DNA from: JAZGER01 sp036480335
GTDB lineage: Bacteria > Pseudomonadota > Gammaproteobacteria > DSM-19610
Direction of reading: 5' to 3'
Assembly: GCA_036480335.1 (NCBI GenBank)
Contig: JAZGGH010000037.1
Location: 1-64,000, forward strand
DNA length: 64,000 bases
Below the pieces are notes generated by a model. The model was not told the DNA's origin. It saw only the letters and a list, made by a program, of their open reading frames with translations, and made no database searches. The position numbers and the translations under genes were made by a program. The stretch's first letter is position 1. Every line of letters starts with the position of its first letter. Positions 17,080-26,409 of the stretch are shown one piece after another.

Positions 17080-17810
17080 ACAATGATCCGGGAAGCCAGC
17101 AATGGGCAAGACCAACCATCCCGATTTATCGGCGATTGCTGGAACATACCCTGCTGGTCGAAAACACCGACATGAACAGAAAAATCATGCAGCAATTCGA
17201 GACCATCAAAAAACCGGTGATAGCGAATGCCTGTGGTGATACTGCTTCGCTTGTCGATAATGGCCACCTGATTGTAGTCACAAGCACACGGAAGGATGAA
17301 GGAAAAACCTACATTTCACTGAATCTGGCACTCGCCATCGCTGCTGAACAAGAACAGTCTGTCATCCTGATTGATGGTGATATTCTGGATCGAGGCATGA
17401 CCCGTCTATTAAATCTTGAGGGCTTTCCTGGCTTTATTGATATCATCGAATCATCAGAAACGACCATTCAGGGCGCACTGATCAAATCGGATATTCCTGA
17501 GCTCTATATATTACCGGTTGGCTCAATGACTGAACGGGGAATACAGGCATTATGCAGCCTCAATATGGACAAATTTCTTACCGATCTCAGCCATCTATTC
17601 CAGGACAGCATTATCATTATCGATACACCGGCAGTATTAACCTTTACGGGCACTCAGGTATTTACCGAGATTGCAGGTCAGATTGTTTTTGTCATTGAGG
17701 CCAATGCAACAACAGAAAAATCCATACATGCTGCACTTGAACTGCTGCCACCGGGCGCGCCAGTCAATCTGGTCTTGAATAAAAGCAGAAGCCTCTCACG
17801 TCAGCGATAA
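17076..17810 (+). CDS. BY-kinase-like ATPase (CpsD/CapB family)
   Basis: The 244-aa protein resembles the cytoplasmic half of bacterial tyrosine kinases that control polysaccharide chain length. Walker A is a variant TSTRKDEGKT (about residues 69-78), Walker A' is VILIDGD, and Walker B is IIIDTPAVL. The C-terminal tail ends VLNKSRSLSRQR and has no tyrosine cluster, so autophosphorylation in the usual way is doubtful. It overlaps the Wzz-like gene by 4 bases and probably docks on that protein. Confidence 0.78.
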   Translation: MNNDPGSQQWARPTIPIYRRLLEHTLLVENTDMNRKIMQQFETIKKPVIANACGDTASLVDNGHLIVVTSTRKDEGKTYISLNLALAIAAEQEQSVILIDGDILDRGMTRLLNLEGFPGFIDIIESSETTIQGALIKSDIPELYILPVGSMTERGIQALCSLNMDKFLTDLSHLFQDSIIIIDTPAVLTFTGTQVFTEIAGQIVFVIEANATTEKSIHAALELLPPGAPVNLVLNKSRSLSRQR

Positions 17811-17812
17811 CC

Positions 17813-17959
17813 TTAACAGGCTGTTGAAAAAGTCTCAGGCAAGCGCAAGACAAGGCAAAAATCGGCGAAAAAGCGCAGTGTACACGCAGTACATGAGCCT
17901 TTTGAGCCGATTTTTAACGCAGGATTGTGCCGCAAGAGGGTTTTTCAACAGCCTGTTAA
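17813..17959. repeat. MITE-like palindromic repeat, copy B
   Basis: This 147-bp element is bounded by a perfect 19-bp inverted repeat, TTAACAGGCTGTTGAAAAA, at both ends. Its interior shares CGCAGTGTA, TACATGAG and AACGCAG with the element at 8334-8474. It lies between two convergent genes, and the TTA inside its right end is the stop codon of the GGDEF gene. The long stem followed by A/T runs may also terminate transcription from both sides. No transposase is present. Confidence 0.82.
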
Positions 17960-19278
17960 AGCGCTGGTTCTAATAACTGACTCTCGATACTGACTGTATT
18001 GTCATGCTCATCGGAATACAGGACCACCGTATTCCGGCCAGCGGTTTTCGCAGAATACAGAGCAATATCCGCACAGTTGATCATTTCTTCGAGCGTATTT
18101 TTCATAACATTACAAATACCAATACTGAGAGATACATTGACCCGCGTATCATCAATCTGAAAAACCCCCTCTTCAATTGCCTCTCTGATGCGCTCAAAAA
18201 CAATCATGGGGCCGTCCATATTCACGGCCACAACACAAAACTCCTCACCACCAAAGCGTACCAGTAGATCCGTATCGCGGAGATTGTCAGCGAGTACTGC
18301 TGCAACTTGCTTTAATACCCGGTCACCTACCAGATGACCGTACTTATCATTAATCTGCTTGAAATTATCAAGATCCAGCATTGCTGTAGTAATCTGCAAG
18401 TGTCCTCGTCGCGCACTACCAAACAGTTTATTACCCATTTCAAACAAATAATAGCGATTATGCAACTGCGTCAATTGATCTCTTGTAGCAGACTCCCGAA
18501 TGCGTTCGATATATTCAACCGTATCCGCATTCTGGGTTACGCGGCAATAAAATTCTTCCACCTCAAAAGGTTTGCCCAGAATATCATTGGCTCCAGCTTT
18601 CAACATTTTTGCATTCAGCTCGCCATCCGAGGCACTGGTAACTGCAATGATCGCCAGTTCACTTCGTGACCTTGTTGCTCGAATCTGGTAGATTAATTCA
18701 AGCCCATCAATATCCGGCATAATATAATCCGTGATAACCAGACGAATATCCGGATTTTGTTGCAAAATATCGAGAGCCTCTGCCCCACCCTCAGCCTCCA
18801 GCACATGGTATTGATGAATCTTCAGTAACTGGCGCAGATAAACCCGAAATGATGCTTTATCGTCAACAACCAACACTTTAAAATCTGCATTGGTAACAAT
18901 GCGTCTTGCAAGGTTGACTACGTAGTCAATTTCACTGGCGTTTCGTTTGATGACATAGTCCACGATATCGTTTTTTACAACAATTTCGCGCAACTCATTC
19001 GACATACTGCCTGTTAAAACTATGGATGGAATACCGTATTCGGAACTAATGACATCGACAATTTCGCCCTTTGGACCATCAGGCAGATTAAGATCAAGCA
19101 AGGCGAGATCAATATCCCCCGCATAATTACAAACCTTTTCTCTGGCACTTTTTATTGAATCAGCCAATAGGACATTAACATCCATTTCCTGCTCAATCTG
19201 GCCTTTCAATAAATAAGAAATGGCTTTGCTGTCATCGACAACCAGAATTGTTTTTCTGGCAGGAGTGATATTAGACAT
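17956..19278 (-). CDS. Diguanylate cyclase with two receiver domains
   Basis: The 440-aa protein is built as REC-REC-GGDEF, like PleD. REC1 (about 10-128) has phosphoacceptor D62 in LALLDLNLPDG. REC2 (about 134-250) has D184 in LVITDYIMPDIDG. The GGDEF domain has an intact active site GGEEF at 343-347 and a product-inhibition site RDTD at 334-337, exactly five residues upstream. It should therefore make cyclic di-GMP under phosphorylation control. No histidine kinase is adjacent. Its stop codon lies inside the right end of repeat copy B. Confidence 0.94.
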   Translation of the reverse strand: MSNITPARKTILVVDDSKAISYLLKGQIEQEMDVNVLLADSIKSAREKVCNYAGDIDLALLDLNLPDGPKGEIVDVISSEYGIPSIVLTGSMSNELREIVVKNDIVDYVIKRNASEIDYVVNLARRIVTNADFKVLVVDDKASFRVYLRQLLKIHQYHVLEAEGGAEALDILQQNPDIRLVITDYIMPDIDGLELIYQIRATRSRSELAIIAVTSASDGELNAKMLKAGANDILGKPFEVEEFYCRVTQNADTVEYIERIRESATRDQLTQLHNRYYLFEMGNKLFGSARRGHLQITTAMLDLDNFKQINDKYGHLVGDRVLKQVAAVLADNLRDTDLLVRFGGEEFCVVAVNMDGPMIVFERIREAIEEGVFQIDDTRVNVSLSIGICNVMKNTLEEMINCADIALYSAKTAGRNTVVLYSDEHDNTVSIESQLLEPAL

Positions 19279-19471
19279 ACTTGAGGCTCCTTATGATCGC
19301 GATCATATCTAAATCATCCTGTTTAATACCGGTTATCATTACTCTAATCTGTCGGCCAGGATAAGATATTCTTGATCCGCCTGTATTAGCTAATGTACTG
19401 TTTGATAAGTAATCAGAAACAATGATCCAGTTAATTATATCCGGTCTTTATCCAGATAATTCTCTTAACGC

Positions 19472-21529
19472 TTGAACGCTCATAGACAAGCGTTATGCTC
19501 TATTCGTACCTGGTTATTAACTTGTGATGTGAAGTCACCTGCGGGAACCGCCGAAAAGAGTCTTGCTCTGCCCAGACAATTGGTTATCTCCGGCGATGGA
19601 AATACTCTGTATATTGCAGCGAAAGGATCAGACAAAGTAGGGATTTTTACTGTCACCGAACTGGAGAACAATAGCTTTGTTCCAGACAGCGCTGATCATG
19701 TGCATATTAGCGGTGGTGGCCCGGCCGGATTGTTATTAGATGAAACACATAACCGCTTGTACGTCACCTCGCGCTTCGATAACGGTCTATCGATTATCAA
19801 CACCATCACACGCTCTGAAACAGATCATATTCAACTGGCAAACCCCGAGCCTGCCGACATACTCGTTGGCAGACGTTTCTTATATGACGCCAACATGACT
19901 TCAAGCAATGGCGAAGCTGCCTGTGGCAGTGTCATGTCGATGGTGATTTTGACAGTCTGGCATGGGATCTGGGCGACCCTACTGGCTCGGTTCTGTTTAA
20001 CCCGTTGGGGTTCACAGTTGGTCCTTTGGGTAATCCAGATTTCCATCCTATTAAAGGTCCGATGGCAACCCAGACACTACGAGGAATGGCTGGACAGGGC
20101 TCTATGCACTGGCGTGGTGATCGAACAGGAGGAGGAACAGGCATACCCAATGCCCAGCCTGACTCTGGAATCTATAACGAAGTAGATAGCTTTTGAAGGA
20201 CTATTGGGCAGGTCGATACCTGGAACAGAACCTGAAATGCAGGCTTTCGCCGATTTTATCCTGCAGGTCACAATGCCACCAAACCCGATTCGCAATCTTG
20301 ATTGCTCTCTAACATCCAGACAGACTGCCGGACATACAACCTATTTCAATATTCCAACTGATGGACAAATCTGTGATAGCTGTCATGTTCTGAATCCAGA
20401 ACAGGATTTTTTTGGCACTGATGGTCGCGCCAGTTTTGAGCTGGAAGCGCAACACATGAAAATCCCGCAATTACGCAACATGTACACCAAGGTAGGTATG
20501 TTCTGGAATGCCTGCGGTGTCTTTTTTCAACAGCGGTGATAATGTCCATAAAGGAAACCAGATCAGAGGCTTTGGTTTTCTACATGATGACAGCATCAGA
20601 TAGCCTGTTACGTTTCTTTAACGCTACAGCATTCAATTTTGGCAGTGATACACAACGCAAAGAAATGGAACAGTTTATCCTCGCATTCGATTCGACACTG
20701 AAACCAATTGTTGCCAGCAACTTACGCTAACTGATACCAACAACGCCATTGTCAGCGCACGTATTCAACTGCTCATTGACCAGGCTGCCGTTGGTAACTG
20801 TGACCTAATAATCAAAGGGACTATTGCAGGAGAAGCACGTGGCTGGCACCGCCTTTCCAATGGCAGCTTCAAAAGTGACAAGACTGCGGAAACAACATTG
20901 AATGACAGCCAACTTAGAGCACTGGCTCAGGTACCTGGCCAGCATCTAACCTATACTGCTGTTCCACCTGGCAGTGCCGAGCGTATGGGAATCAACAAGA
21001 TGAAGACAGTTTTCTCGATGGCAATGATAACTGCCCTGCTCTTAATATCACCGACCAGACAGACACTGATTCTGACGGTCAGGGTGATGCCTGTGATGCA
21101 GACGATGATAACGATAACCTGTCTGATCTGTTCGAAATCAGTATTGGCACAAATTCGTTACTGGCCGACAGCGATAATGATGGGTTGAATGATGATGCTG
21201 AAGTGGGTTTTGATGGTGATATTAATACCTACACACCTGGTCAGGACACCAATCCACTGCTACAGGATAGCGATGGAGATGGTTTGCTTGATGGCAGCGA
21301 TCCGATCCCACTGATCGTCAACATTGCCGATGGCGACCTTGCTCCACTTGGTTCACCCGATGGCATCATTAACGCTGCTGACCTACTCATTGGTACTCGC
21401 ATCACTCTGGGCAGTTTATCTGCAACTAGCCAACAACTGGCTCATGGTGATTTATATCCTGCAGGTGCTCGTGATGGAATCATCAATACTCAGGATTTAA
21501 TCCTGTTGCAAAAACTGGTGCTGCCATAA
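19472..21529 (+). pseudogene. Decayed beta-propeller / cytochrome c / calcium-repeat / dockerin-like gene
   Basis: The reading frame changes six times between about 19930 and 21000, yet the translated pieces join into one sensible secreted protein. The order is YVTN-like propeller (LVISGDGNTLYIAAKGSDKVG), a haem motif CGSCH rebuilt by one base at about 19930, a second haem motif CDSCH near 20370, a cytochrome-peroxidase-like stretch, acidic thrombospondin type-3-like calcium repeats (DTDSDGQGDACD, DSDGDGLLDG), and a dockerin-like pair (DGIINAADLL, DGIINTQDLI). Inferred shifts lie near 19930, 20185, 20505, 20604, 20715 and 20998. The 5' end also looks lost: no signal peptide is visible. Sequencing error is an alternative to decay. 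Confidence 0.82.
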
Positions 21530-21847
21530 CCTCAGAACAATCTTGCTTCGGGTCAACATTAATCAGCGGCCTATAATTATTAAAATAATCAAAAACAGGA
21601 ACCTTTCTGCTGTTCCATGCATCTTGTGTTTGAAGCATGGCCCGGCAAGCTGGTGCCGTGATATGGCATATTTATCAGGGGTAAAGTATTCAGGCTTTAA
21701 TAATAACCTTTTATAACTGTTACTATAGGTATCCTTATGGATACTCCGATTAAGTTAATTAAATTCAGGTGCAGGAATAATTGGACTTGAACAGAGCATC
21801 CTTAAGCGAATCTTCCAGACTCGGTCAAACAAAGAGACCATCGCACT
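21530..21847. other. Intergenic stretch before the ECF sigma gene
   Basis: The 318 bases hold no credible gene. The only structure noted is a short hairpin, GTATCC-TTAT-GGATAC at 21728-21743. The promoter of the sigma factor gene should lie here, but no motif can be named with confidence. Confidence 0.5.
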
Positions 21848-22540
21848 ATGAATATTAAGGATATCGTTGCCCCTCCTGCCGAGGTCTCAGACGAGGACAT
21901 CATTAAGCGCATAAAAAAAGGCGATGGTAATGCCTATGGCGGTATTATGCGACGCTATAACCACCGTATATACCGCATTGCCCGCAGCATAGTAACTGAC
22001 AATGATGCAGCTATGGATGTTGTACAGGAAGCCCATATAAAAGCCTATACGAGACTTGAAAGTTTTCAGGGCAGCAGCAGTTTCATAGCCTGGTTAGCCA
22101 GCATTACCCGCAATGAGGCCTTGATGTATTTGCGTAAGCATAAAAGAGAGGTGTCTATGTCAGATGATGAAATAGAAACTTTTGAGCGATCACGAAAAGA
22201 AAAAACATCCCTTGAAAATGAAGACCATCCTGATGCACATCTGGAAAATAAACAATTACAGAAATTGATAGATCAGAATATTGATACGTTACCAGAGGGT
22301 TTTCGCACAGTTTTTATATTACGAGCCATAGAGCAATTTAGTGTTAAAGAAACAGCAGAAATACTTAACATCAATCAGGCAACCGTTAAAACCCGTTATT
22401 TCAGGGCCAGAAAATTACTGCGTGGCCAGATTCAAACGTACCTTGATACGGCGGGTATAACAATCTACGAGTTTGGTGGTGATCATTGCGATATTATCGT
22501 GAAAAATGTGATGGATTTTATTAACAAGAATGTTGAATAG
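21848..22540 (+). CDS. ECF-type RNA polymerase sigma factor
   Basis: The 230-aa protein has sigma region 2 (GDGNAYGGIMRRYNHRIYRIARSIV, then DVVQEAHIKAYTRLESFQG and FIAWLASITRNEALMYLRK), a charged linker, and region 4 with helix-turn-helix (SVKETAEILNINQATVKTRYFRARKLL). After region 4 it has a 35-residue tail (FGGDHCDIIVKNVMDFI), an extension seen in some ECF groups. No anti-sigma gene is adjacent; the next gene is an HPP membrane protein that overlaps the stop by one base. Confidence 0.92.
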   Translation: MNIKDIVAPPAEVSDEDIIKRIKKGDGNAYGGIMRRYNHRIYRIARSIVTDNDAAMDVVQEAHIKAYTRLESFQGSSSFIAWLASITRNEALMYLRKHKREVSMSDDEIETFERSRKEKTSLENEDHPDAHLENKQLQKLIDQNIDTLPEGFRTVFILRAIEQFSVKETAEILNINQATVKTRYFRARKLLRGQIQTYLDTAGITIYEFGGDHCDIIVKNVMDFINKNVE

Positions 22541-23268
22541 TGAGGCTATTAACCGTGAATTACCCATCTAACAGGAGAGAACTCTTCAATTATCTGGGAG
22601 TTACCCAGCAAATCAGTAGTCATAAAGAAAAGTTACTATCAGGCATCGGCGCATTCCTTGGCATACTGAGTATTTATTTAATCAGTATTCAGTTTCTTGA
22701 CAAAACTACAGCGGTCTACATCATCCCATCCATGGGAGCTAGCGCTGTTTTACTGTTTGCAGCACCCCATGTGCCCTTCTCACAACCCTGGAATGTTTTT
22801 GGAGGTCATCTGATTTCAGCCGTGATAGGTGTTAGTTGTACCTTATGGATTCCAAATACAATCATTGCTGCCTCGGCCGCCGTCGGTATTGCGGTAACCG
22901 TCATGTACTATACCCGTTGTATTCACCCGCCTGGCGGCGCAACGGCCCTGGCTGCAGTGATCGGGAGTGCCAAATTGCATAACCTTGGCTATCTCTACAT
23001 CCTCTACCCCGTGTTATTAAATACCATCACAATACTTGTCATCGCAATACTCTTTAATGGGTTATTTAACTGGAGACGCTATCCTGCCTACCTTTACAAA
23101 CAATTATCGGCAAAAGATCGTATAAAAAAGGAAGGTTATCAGGCTATCAAGCACGAAGACTTTGTCTATGCGCTCAGTCAAATTGATTCCTTCATTGATG
23201 TAACCGAAGCCGATGTATTAAAGATTTATTCAATCGCTACAGGCAATAAGAATGACATTAAAAAATAA
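22540..23268 (+). CDS. HPP-family integral membrane protein
   Basis: The 242-aa protein has the HPP family marks: IPSMGASAVLLFAAPHVPFSQPWNVFGGHLISAVIGV, the motif CIHPPGGATALAAVIG that names the family, and four to five hydrophobic spans. A plant chloroplast member has been linked to nitrite transport; no bacterial substrate is settled. A C-terminal cytoplasmic tail (about residues 185-242) has no recognisable domain. It begins at GTG overlapping the sigma stop by one base (TAGTG); a second GTG at 22555 is possible. Confidence 0.86.
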   Translation: MRLLTVNYPSNRRELFNYLGVTQQISSHKEKLLSGIGAFLGILSIYLISIQFLDKTTAVYIIPSMGASAVLLFAAPHVPFSQPWNVFGGHLISAVIGVSCTLWIPNTIIAASAAVGIAVTVMYYTRCIHPPGGATALAAVIGSAKLHNLGYLYILYPVLLNTITILVIAILFNGLFNWRRYPAYLYKQLSAKDRIKKEGYQAIKHEDFVYALSQIDSFIDVTEADVLKIYSIATGNKNDIKK

Positions 23269-23351
23269 AAGGCAATCTCGAATTCCGATTATCTGGTGTA
23301 ACCAGCTTAATACGTAGCTGAGTAGTAAACAACAGGATTACCGTTACAATA

Positions 23352-24320
23352 ATGATCATCAAGAGTAAATTCAAACCCGCCTGGTGGTTAGCAAGCCCCC
23401 ATGCTCAGACCATCTATCCGAGCTTATTCAGAAAGACTCGCCTACCTGCATTGCAACGCAAACGCCTTGAATTACCCGATGGAGATTTCGTTGATCTTGA
23501 CTGGACACCGGATACATCAGGGCCTCTGGTACTTATCCTGCATGGACTGGAAGGTAATATCCAGTCACATTACGCCGCCGGCGTTTTATCTACGTTATAT
23601 AAAGCATCTATGACCATTGTTTTTATGCATTTTCGGGGTTGTAGTGGTGAGCCTAACCGTCTGACACGCAGTTACCATTCAGGTGAAACCAGTGACCTGA
23701 AGTTTGTTGTTCGCACACTGCGAAATGATTACCCGACAAGAGAGATTTCAATTATTGGCTTTTCTCTGGGAGGCAATGTATTGCTCAAATGGCTTGGTGA
23801 ACAAGCAGTGAATGCAAACATACAACGCGCAGTCGCTATCTCCGTTCCATTTGAATTAAGTACTGCAGCTGATGTCCTTGAACAGGGAGCGTCACGCTTA
23901 TACCAGCGCTACCTGTTGAATAGACTACTGCGTTCTGTGCAAACGAAAATGAAAATAATGGACCTTCCGATAGACGCGCAGGATTTGAGAAAGCTAACAA
24001 CACTGCGCGCATTTGATAATACTGTTACCGCACCTCTGAATGGTTTTAGCAGTGCGGAGGATTATTACAGTCAATGTAGTTCTCGCCAGTTTTTAACCCA
24101 CATAAGAACACCTACCCTGATCATCCATGCAGAAGATGACCCATTCATGAACACCAGTGTTATACCAAAGAATAGCGAGCTAAGCGAAAGTGTGACACTG
24201 GAGATAAGCAAGCATGGCGGTCATGTTGGATTCATCAGTAGTCATAAATTGCCAGATCCTATTTACTGGTTAGATCTGCGTATACGGCAATTTCTTCTGG
24301 ATGCAGAAGAAAGGGTTTAA
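23352..24320 (+). CDS. YheT-like alpha/beta hydrolase
   Basis: The 322-aa protein belongs to the YheT/ABHD1-type hydrolases. It starts with the family-typical FKPAWWLASPHAQTIYPSLFR, has the oxyanion segment LHGLEGN, nucleophile S138 in GFSLGGN, acid D in HAEDDPF and histidine in KHGGHVGF. The substrate is not known, although esterase activity is likely. It stands 83 bases after the HPP gene and is in the same direction. Confidence 0.9.
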   Translation: MIIKSKFKPAWWLASPHAQTIYPSLFRKTRLPALQRKRLELPDGDFVDLDWTPDTSGPLVLILHGLEGNIQSHYAAGVLSTLYKASMTIVFMHFRGCSGEPNRLTRSYHSGETSDLKFVVRTLRNDYPTREISIIGFSLGGNVLLKWLGEQAVNANIQRAVAISVPFELSTAADVLEQGASRLYQRYLLNRLLRSVQTKMKIMDLPIDAQDLRKLTTLRAFDNTVTAPLNGFSSAEDYYSQCSSRQFLTHIRTPTLIIHAEDDPFMNTSVIPKNSELSESVTLEISKHGGHVGFISSHKLPDPIYWLDLRIRQFLLDAEERV

Positions 24321-24432
24321 GGGTACCCAGTTTTCTTGCATAATAACTTATACCCACCATGCAAGCATGAGAATCATCAACCTTCAGGGTTTAGTTCTTT
24401 ACAGAAGCTGATAAGCATAACTGAACTACTCT

Positions 24433-25194
24433 CTACAACGGCTCATCGAACAACTTTCTGAAAGACTCAAGGTCAGCAATATTCAAATCGGATACCAGCG
24501 AATAGTCTAATCTATTGGTTCGCCAGCTGATGACATTATAACCGCTATAACTAGCCTGTTTTGTCTTTTCAGGCCTCGCGAGACTTGCTGAAACAAACAA
24601 ATTAATCGTATGTTGGCGGTGGCGATACACAAGTGCAGCAACTTTTCCGCCAGCAATATAATCCAGCCTGCCACCCACCAGTGGATAGCCCTTTCCGGTC
24701 AGATCATAAACAGGTGGTGAAAAATCCAGGCGGCCATGAAACCAGGGTTTAACTGTATGCGAATCTGATGAGGCAATATCTGTAAGATGATTGGCCATCA
24801 GCGAACCAACATGCGCAGAAACCAGTGACTGTTGCCATCCATTCTGCACTTGTCGATTATTCTGAAAGGAAAGAAGCCCCCAACCAATCGATACGCCTAG
24901 CAGCAATGCTGGCAAGCTGTATATAAGTGAGGACTGTAAGTCTCGAAATGGCAAAAACTTATCCTGCGAGTCTTCTTTGATAAGGCTATTCTTTATCCGT
25001 TTATGTAAATATTGAGGCGCAGAATCATGGCCAATCTCTGCCTGGAGATCTCCTGATAACTGTTTCAAAGCCATGTACTCCTGATGACATTTTTCACAGT
25101 GCTGGATATGCAGATGCATGTTATTCACCTCATATTCTGACAATTCATCATCAACAAATGCATTCAACAAGGCAGTAACTTCATTGCATTTCAT
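24433..25194 (-). CDS. Zinc-type anti-sigma factor, membrane-anchored
   Basis: The 253-aa protein begins with a zinc-binding anti-sigma (ZAS, zf-HC2) domain: MKCNEVTALLNAFVDDELSEYE and the H-x3-C-x2-C motif in HIQHCEKCH. One membrane span follows near residues 88-109 (YSLPALLLGVSIGWGLL) and then about 140 extracytoplasmic residues. ZAS domains can release their sigma factor when thiols are oxidised or by proteolysis. It overlaps the sigma gene upstream by four bases and so is its probable inhibitor. Confidence 0.9.
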   Translation of the reverse strand: MKCNEVTALLNAFVDDELSEYEVNNMHLHIQHCEKCHQEYMALKQLSGDLQAEIGHDSAPQYLHKRIKNSLIKEDSQDKFLPFRDLQSSLIYSLPALLLGVSIGWGLLSFQNNRQVQNGWQQSLVSAHVGSLMANHLTDIASSDSHTVKPWFHGRLDFSPPVYDLTGKGYPLVGGRLDYIAGGKVAALVYRHRQHTINLFVSASLARPEKTKQASYSGYNVISWRTNRLDYSLVSDLNIADLESFRKLFDEPL

Positions 25195-25727
25195 GACTGA
25201 TAATCCCCCAATAATTGGCGCAACTGTTGTCGGGCTCTTGAAAGACGCGACATAACAGTACCCTGTGGATTTCCTGTCACCGCTGCTATCTCTCGGTAGC
25301 TCAAACCCTCAAGCTCTCGCAATATGATAACCTCCCGGAATGCAATGGGTAATAATTTAATCGCCTCCCTGACCTGCCTCTGGCAACAGGCACTTTCAGC
25401 AAGCTGCTCTGGGGATTGTGGAATCGAACAGGCTGGCATGCCTTCAATTTCAGTACTGTCCAGTTCTTCATTAAATGACATTTCAATATTCATGTGGTAC
25501 TTCCGCATCCACGAATAACAGGTATTCCGTGTAATAGTCAGTATCCAGGCCCGACTATTTTCATCATTGTAGTTTGCAAAAGCACGATAAGCTCTCAAAT
25601 ACGCTTCCTGGACAATGTCTTCAGCATCAAAAGCATTTCCACACAGGTATCTGGCAAGGTTATATGCTGCGTTGAGGTGTGGCTGAAACAGCTTTTCAAA
25701 CTGTTTTCGCCGACCATTACCAAACAA
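25191..25727 (-). CDS. ECF-type sigma factor paired with a ZAS anti-sigma
   Basis: The 178-aa protein has region 2 (LNAAYNLARYLCGNAFDAEDIVQEAYLRAYRAFANYNDENSRAW compressed into residues about 18-62) and region 4 (LPIAFREVIILRELEGLSYREIAAVTGNPQGTVMSRLSRAR, split across residues about 125-168). It is a compact ECF sigma. It is followed by its probable anti-sigma gene with a 4-base overlap and is divergent from the superoxide-reductase-like operon, 204 bases away, which makes that operon a candidate target. Confidence 0.93.
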   Translation of the reverse strand: MFGNGRRKQFEKLFQPHLNAAYNLARYLCGNAFDAEDIVQEAYLRAYRAFANYNDENSRAWILTITRNTCYSWMRKYHMNIEMSFNEELDSTEIEGMPACSIPQSPEQLAESACCQRQVREAIKLLPIAFREVIILRELEGLSYREIAAVTGNPQGTVMSRLSRARQQLRQLLGDYQS

Positions 25728-25859
25728 TCCTATCTCTCCGACTCATCACTGGAATTCACCTTCATATCTGTTAACTCTCCGTTTGCGCTTTTTATTCCTT
25801 TGTAGACAATTATTTTTTCCTGCGGGAATAAATCTCATCTAATTTAAGTTCTTCTGATA

Positions 25860-25872
25860 GTACACAGTGTAC
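25860..25872. promoter_or_regulatory. Inverted repeat, possible operator
   Basis: GTACAC-A-GTGTAC is a 6-bp inverted repeat around a single base, located in the 204-bp region between the divergent ECF sigma gene and the superoxide-reductase-like operon. The position fits an operator; the binding protein is unknown. Confidence 0.4.
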
Positions 25873-25931
25873 AAACCTGTCTTCGTTGGAATGTCAGGAC
25901 AAGATTAGTATCTTAGATAAGGAGATTTATC

Positions 25932-26384
25932 ATGAATAGACGTTCATTTTTTCGTTTAAGTATCGCGGGTGTAGCAAGCAGTGTTTTTCTCCCTCAAATG
26001 GTTCTTAGCAAATCCTCATACAAAGAAAAAATGAGTCAATCTCTTGAAACTATCAATAGCCCTATTATGGCAGGAGGTCTGTATTACACCAAAGATTCCC
26101 CAGGTCGCTGGGAGAAAAAATCGGGTTCTCATTCCCCCATTCTCAGTAAAACTGATTCTGGTGTCAGTGTATTGACAGGACACCCCATGAATGAAGGCGA
26201 TCACTGGATTATAAAGCATGTATTACTGGATAGTGATTTTAAATTCATTGCTGAAAATATCTTTGACCCTGCAAAAGATAAAGCCGCAAGATCTGAGTTT
26301 GAACTTACCAATCAAACAGGCGTTATTTATGCATTAAGCGTTTGTAATAAACATGACACTTGGGTGAATGTATTAGAAGTATAG
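25932..26384 (+). CDS. Tat-exported superoxide reductase-like protein (neelaredoxin type)
   Basis: The 150-aa protein has a Tat signal (MNRRSFFRLS then a hydrophobic run to about residue 26) and a single desulfoferrodoxin-type iron domain. All five ligands of the FeHis4Cys centre are visible: H67 (GSHSP), H84 (TGHPM), H91 (DHW), C138 and H141 (CNKHDTW). This domain reduces superoxide to peroxide. No N-terminal Cys4 desulforedoxin domain is present, so it is of the neelaredoxin class. AAGGAG lies 7 bases before the ATG. It heads an operon with a dihaem cytochrome and a copper protein that may supply electrons. Activity is inferred, not shown. Confidence 0.85.
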   Translation: MNRRSFFRLSIAGVASSVFLPQMVLSKSSYKEKMSQSLETINSPIMAGGLYYTKDSPGRWEKKSGSHSPILSKTDSGVSVLTGHPMNEGDHWIIKHVLLDSDFKFIAENIFDPAKDKAARSEFELTNQTGVIYALSVCNKHDTWVNVLEV

Positions 26385-26409
26385 CGGAGACAAAATTAAA
26401 GAGCCATTT

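Noticed and set aside
20898..21188. Separate small genes inside 19472-21529
   Set aside because: These open frames are pieces of one broken gene; their translations join across frames into a continuous protein.
25888..25916. ECF-like promoter GGAATG-N17-TCTTAG upstream of the superoxide reductase-like gene
   Set aside because: Transcription would start about 7 bases later, inside the AAGGAG ribosome-binding site at 25919-25924, which leaves no usable leader.
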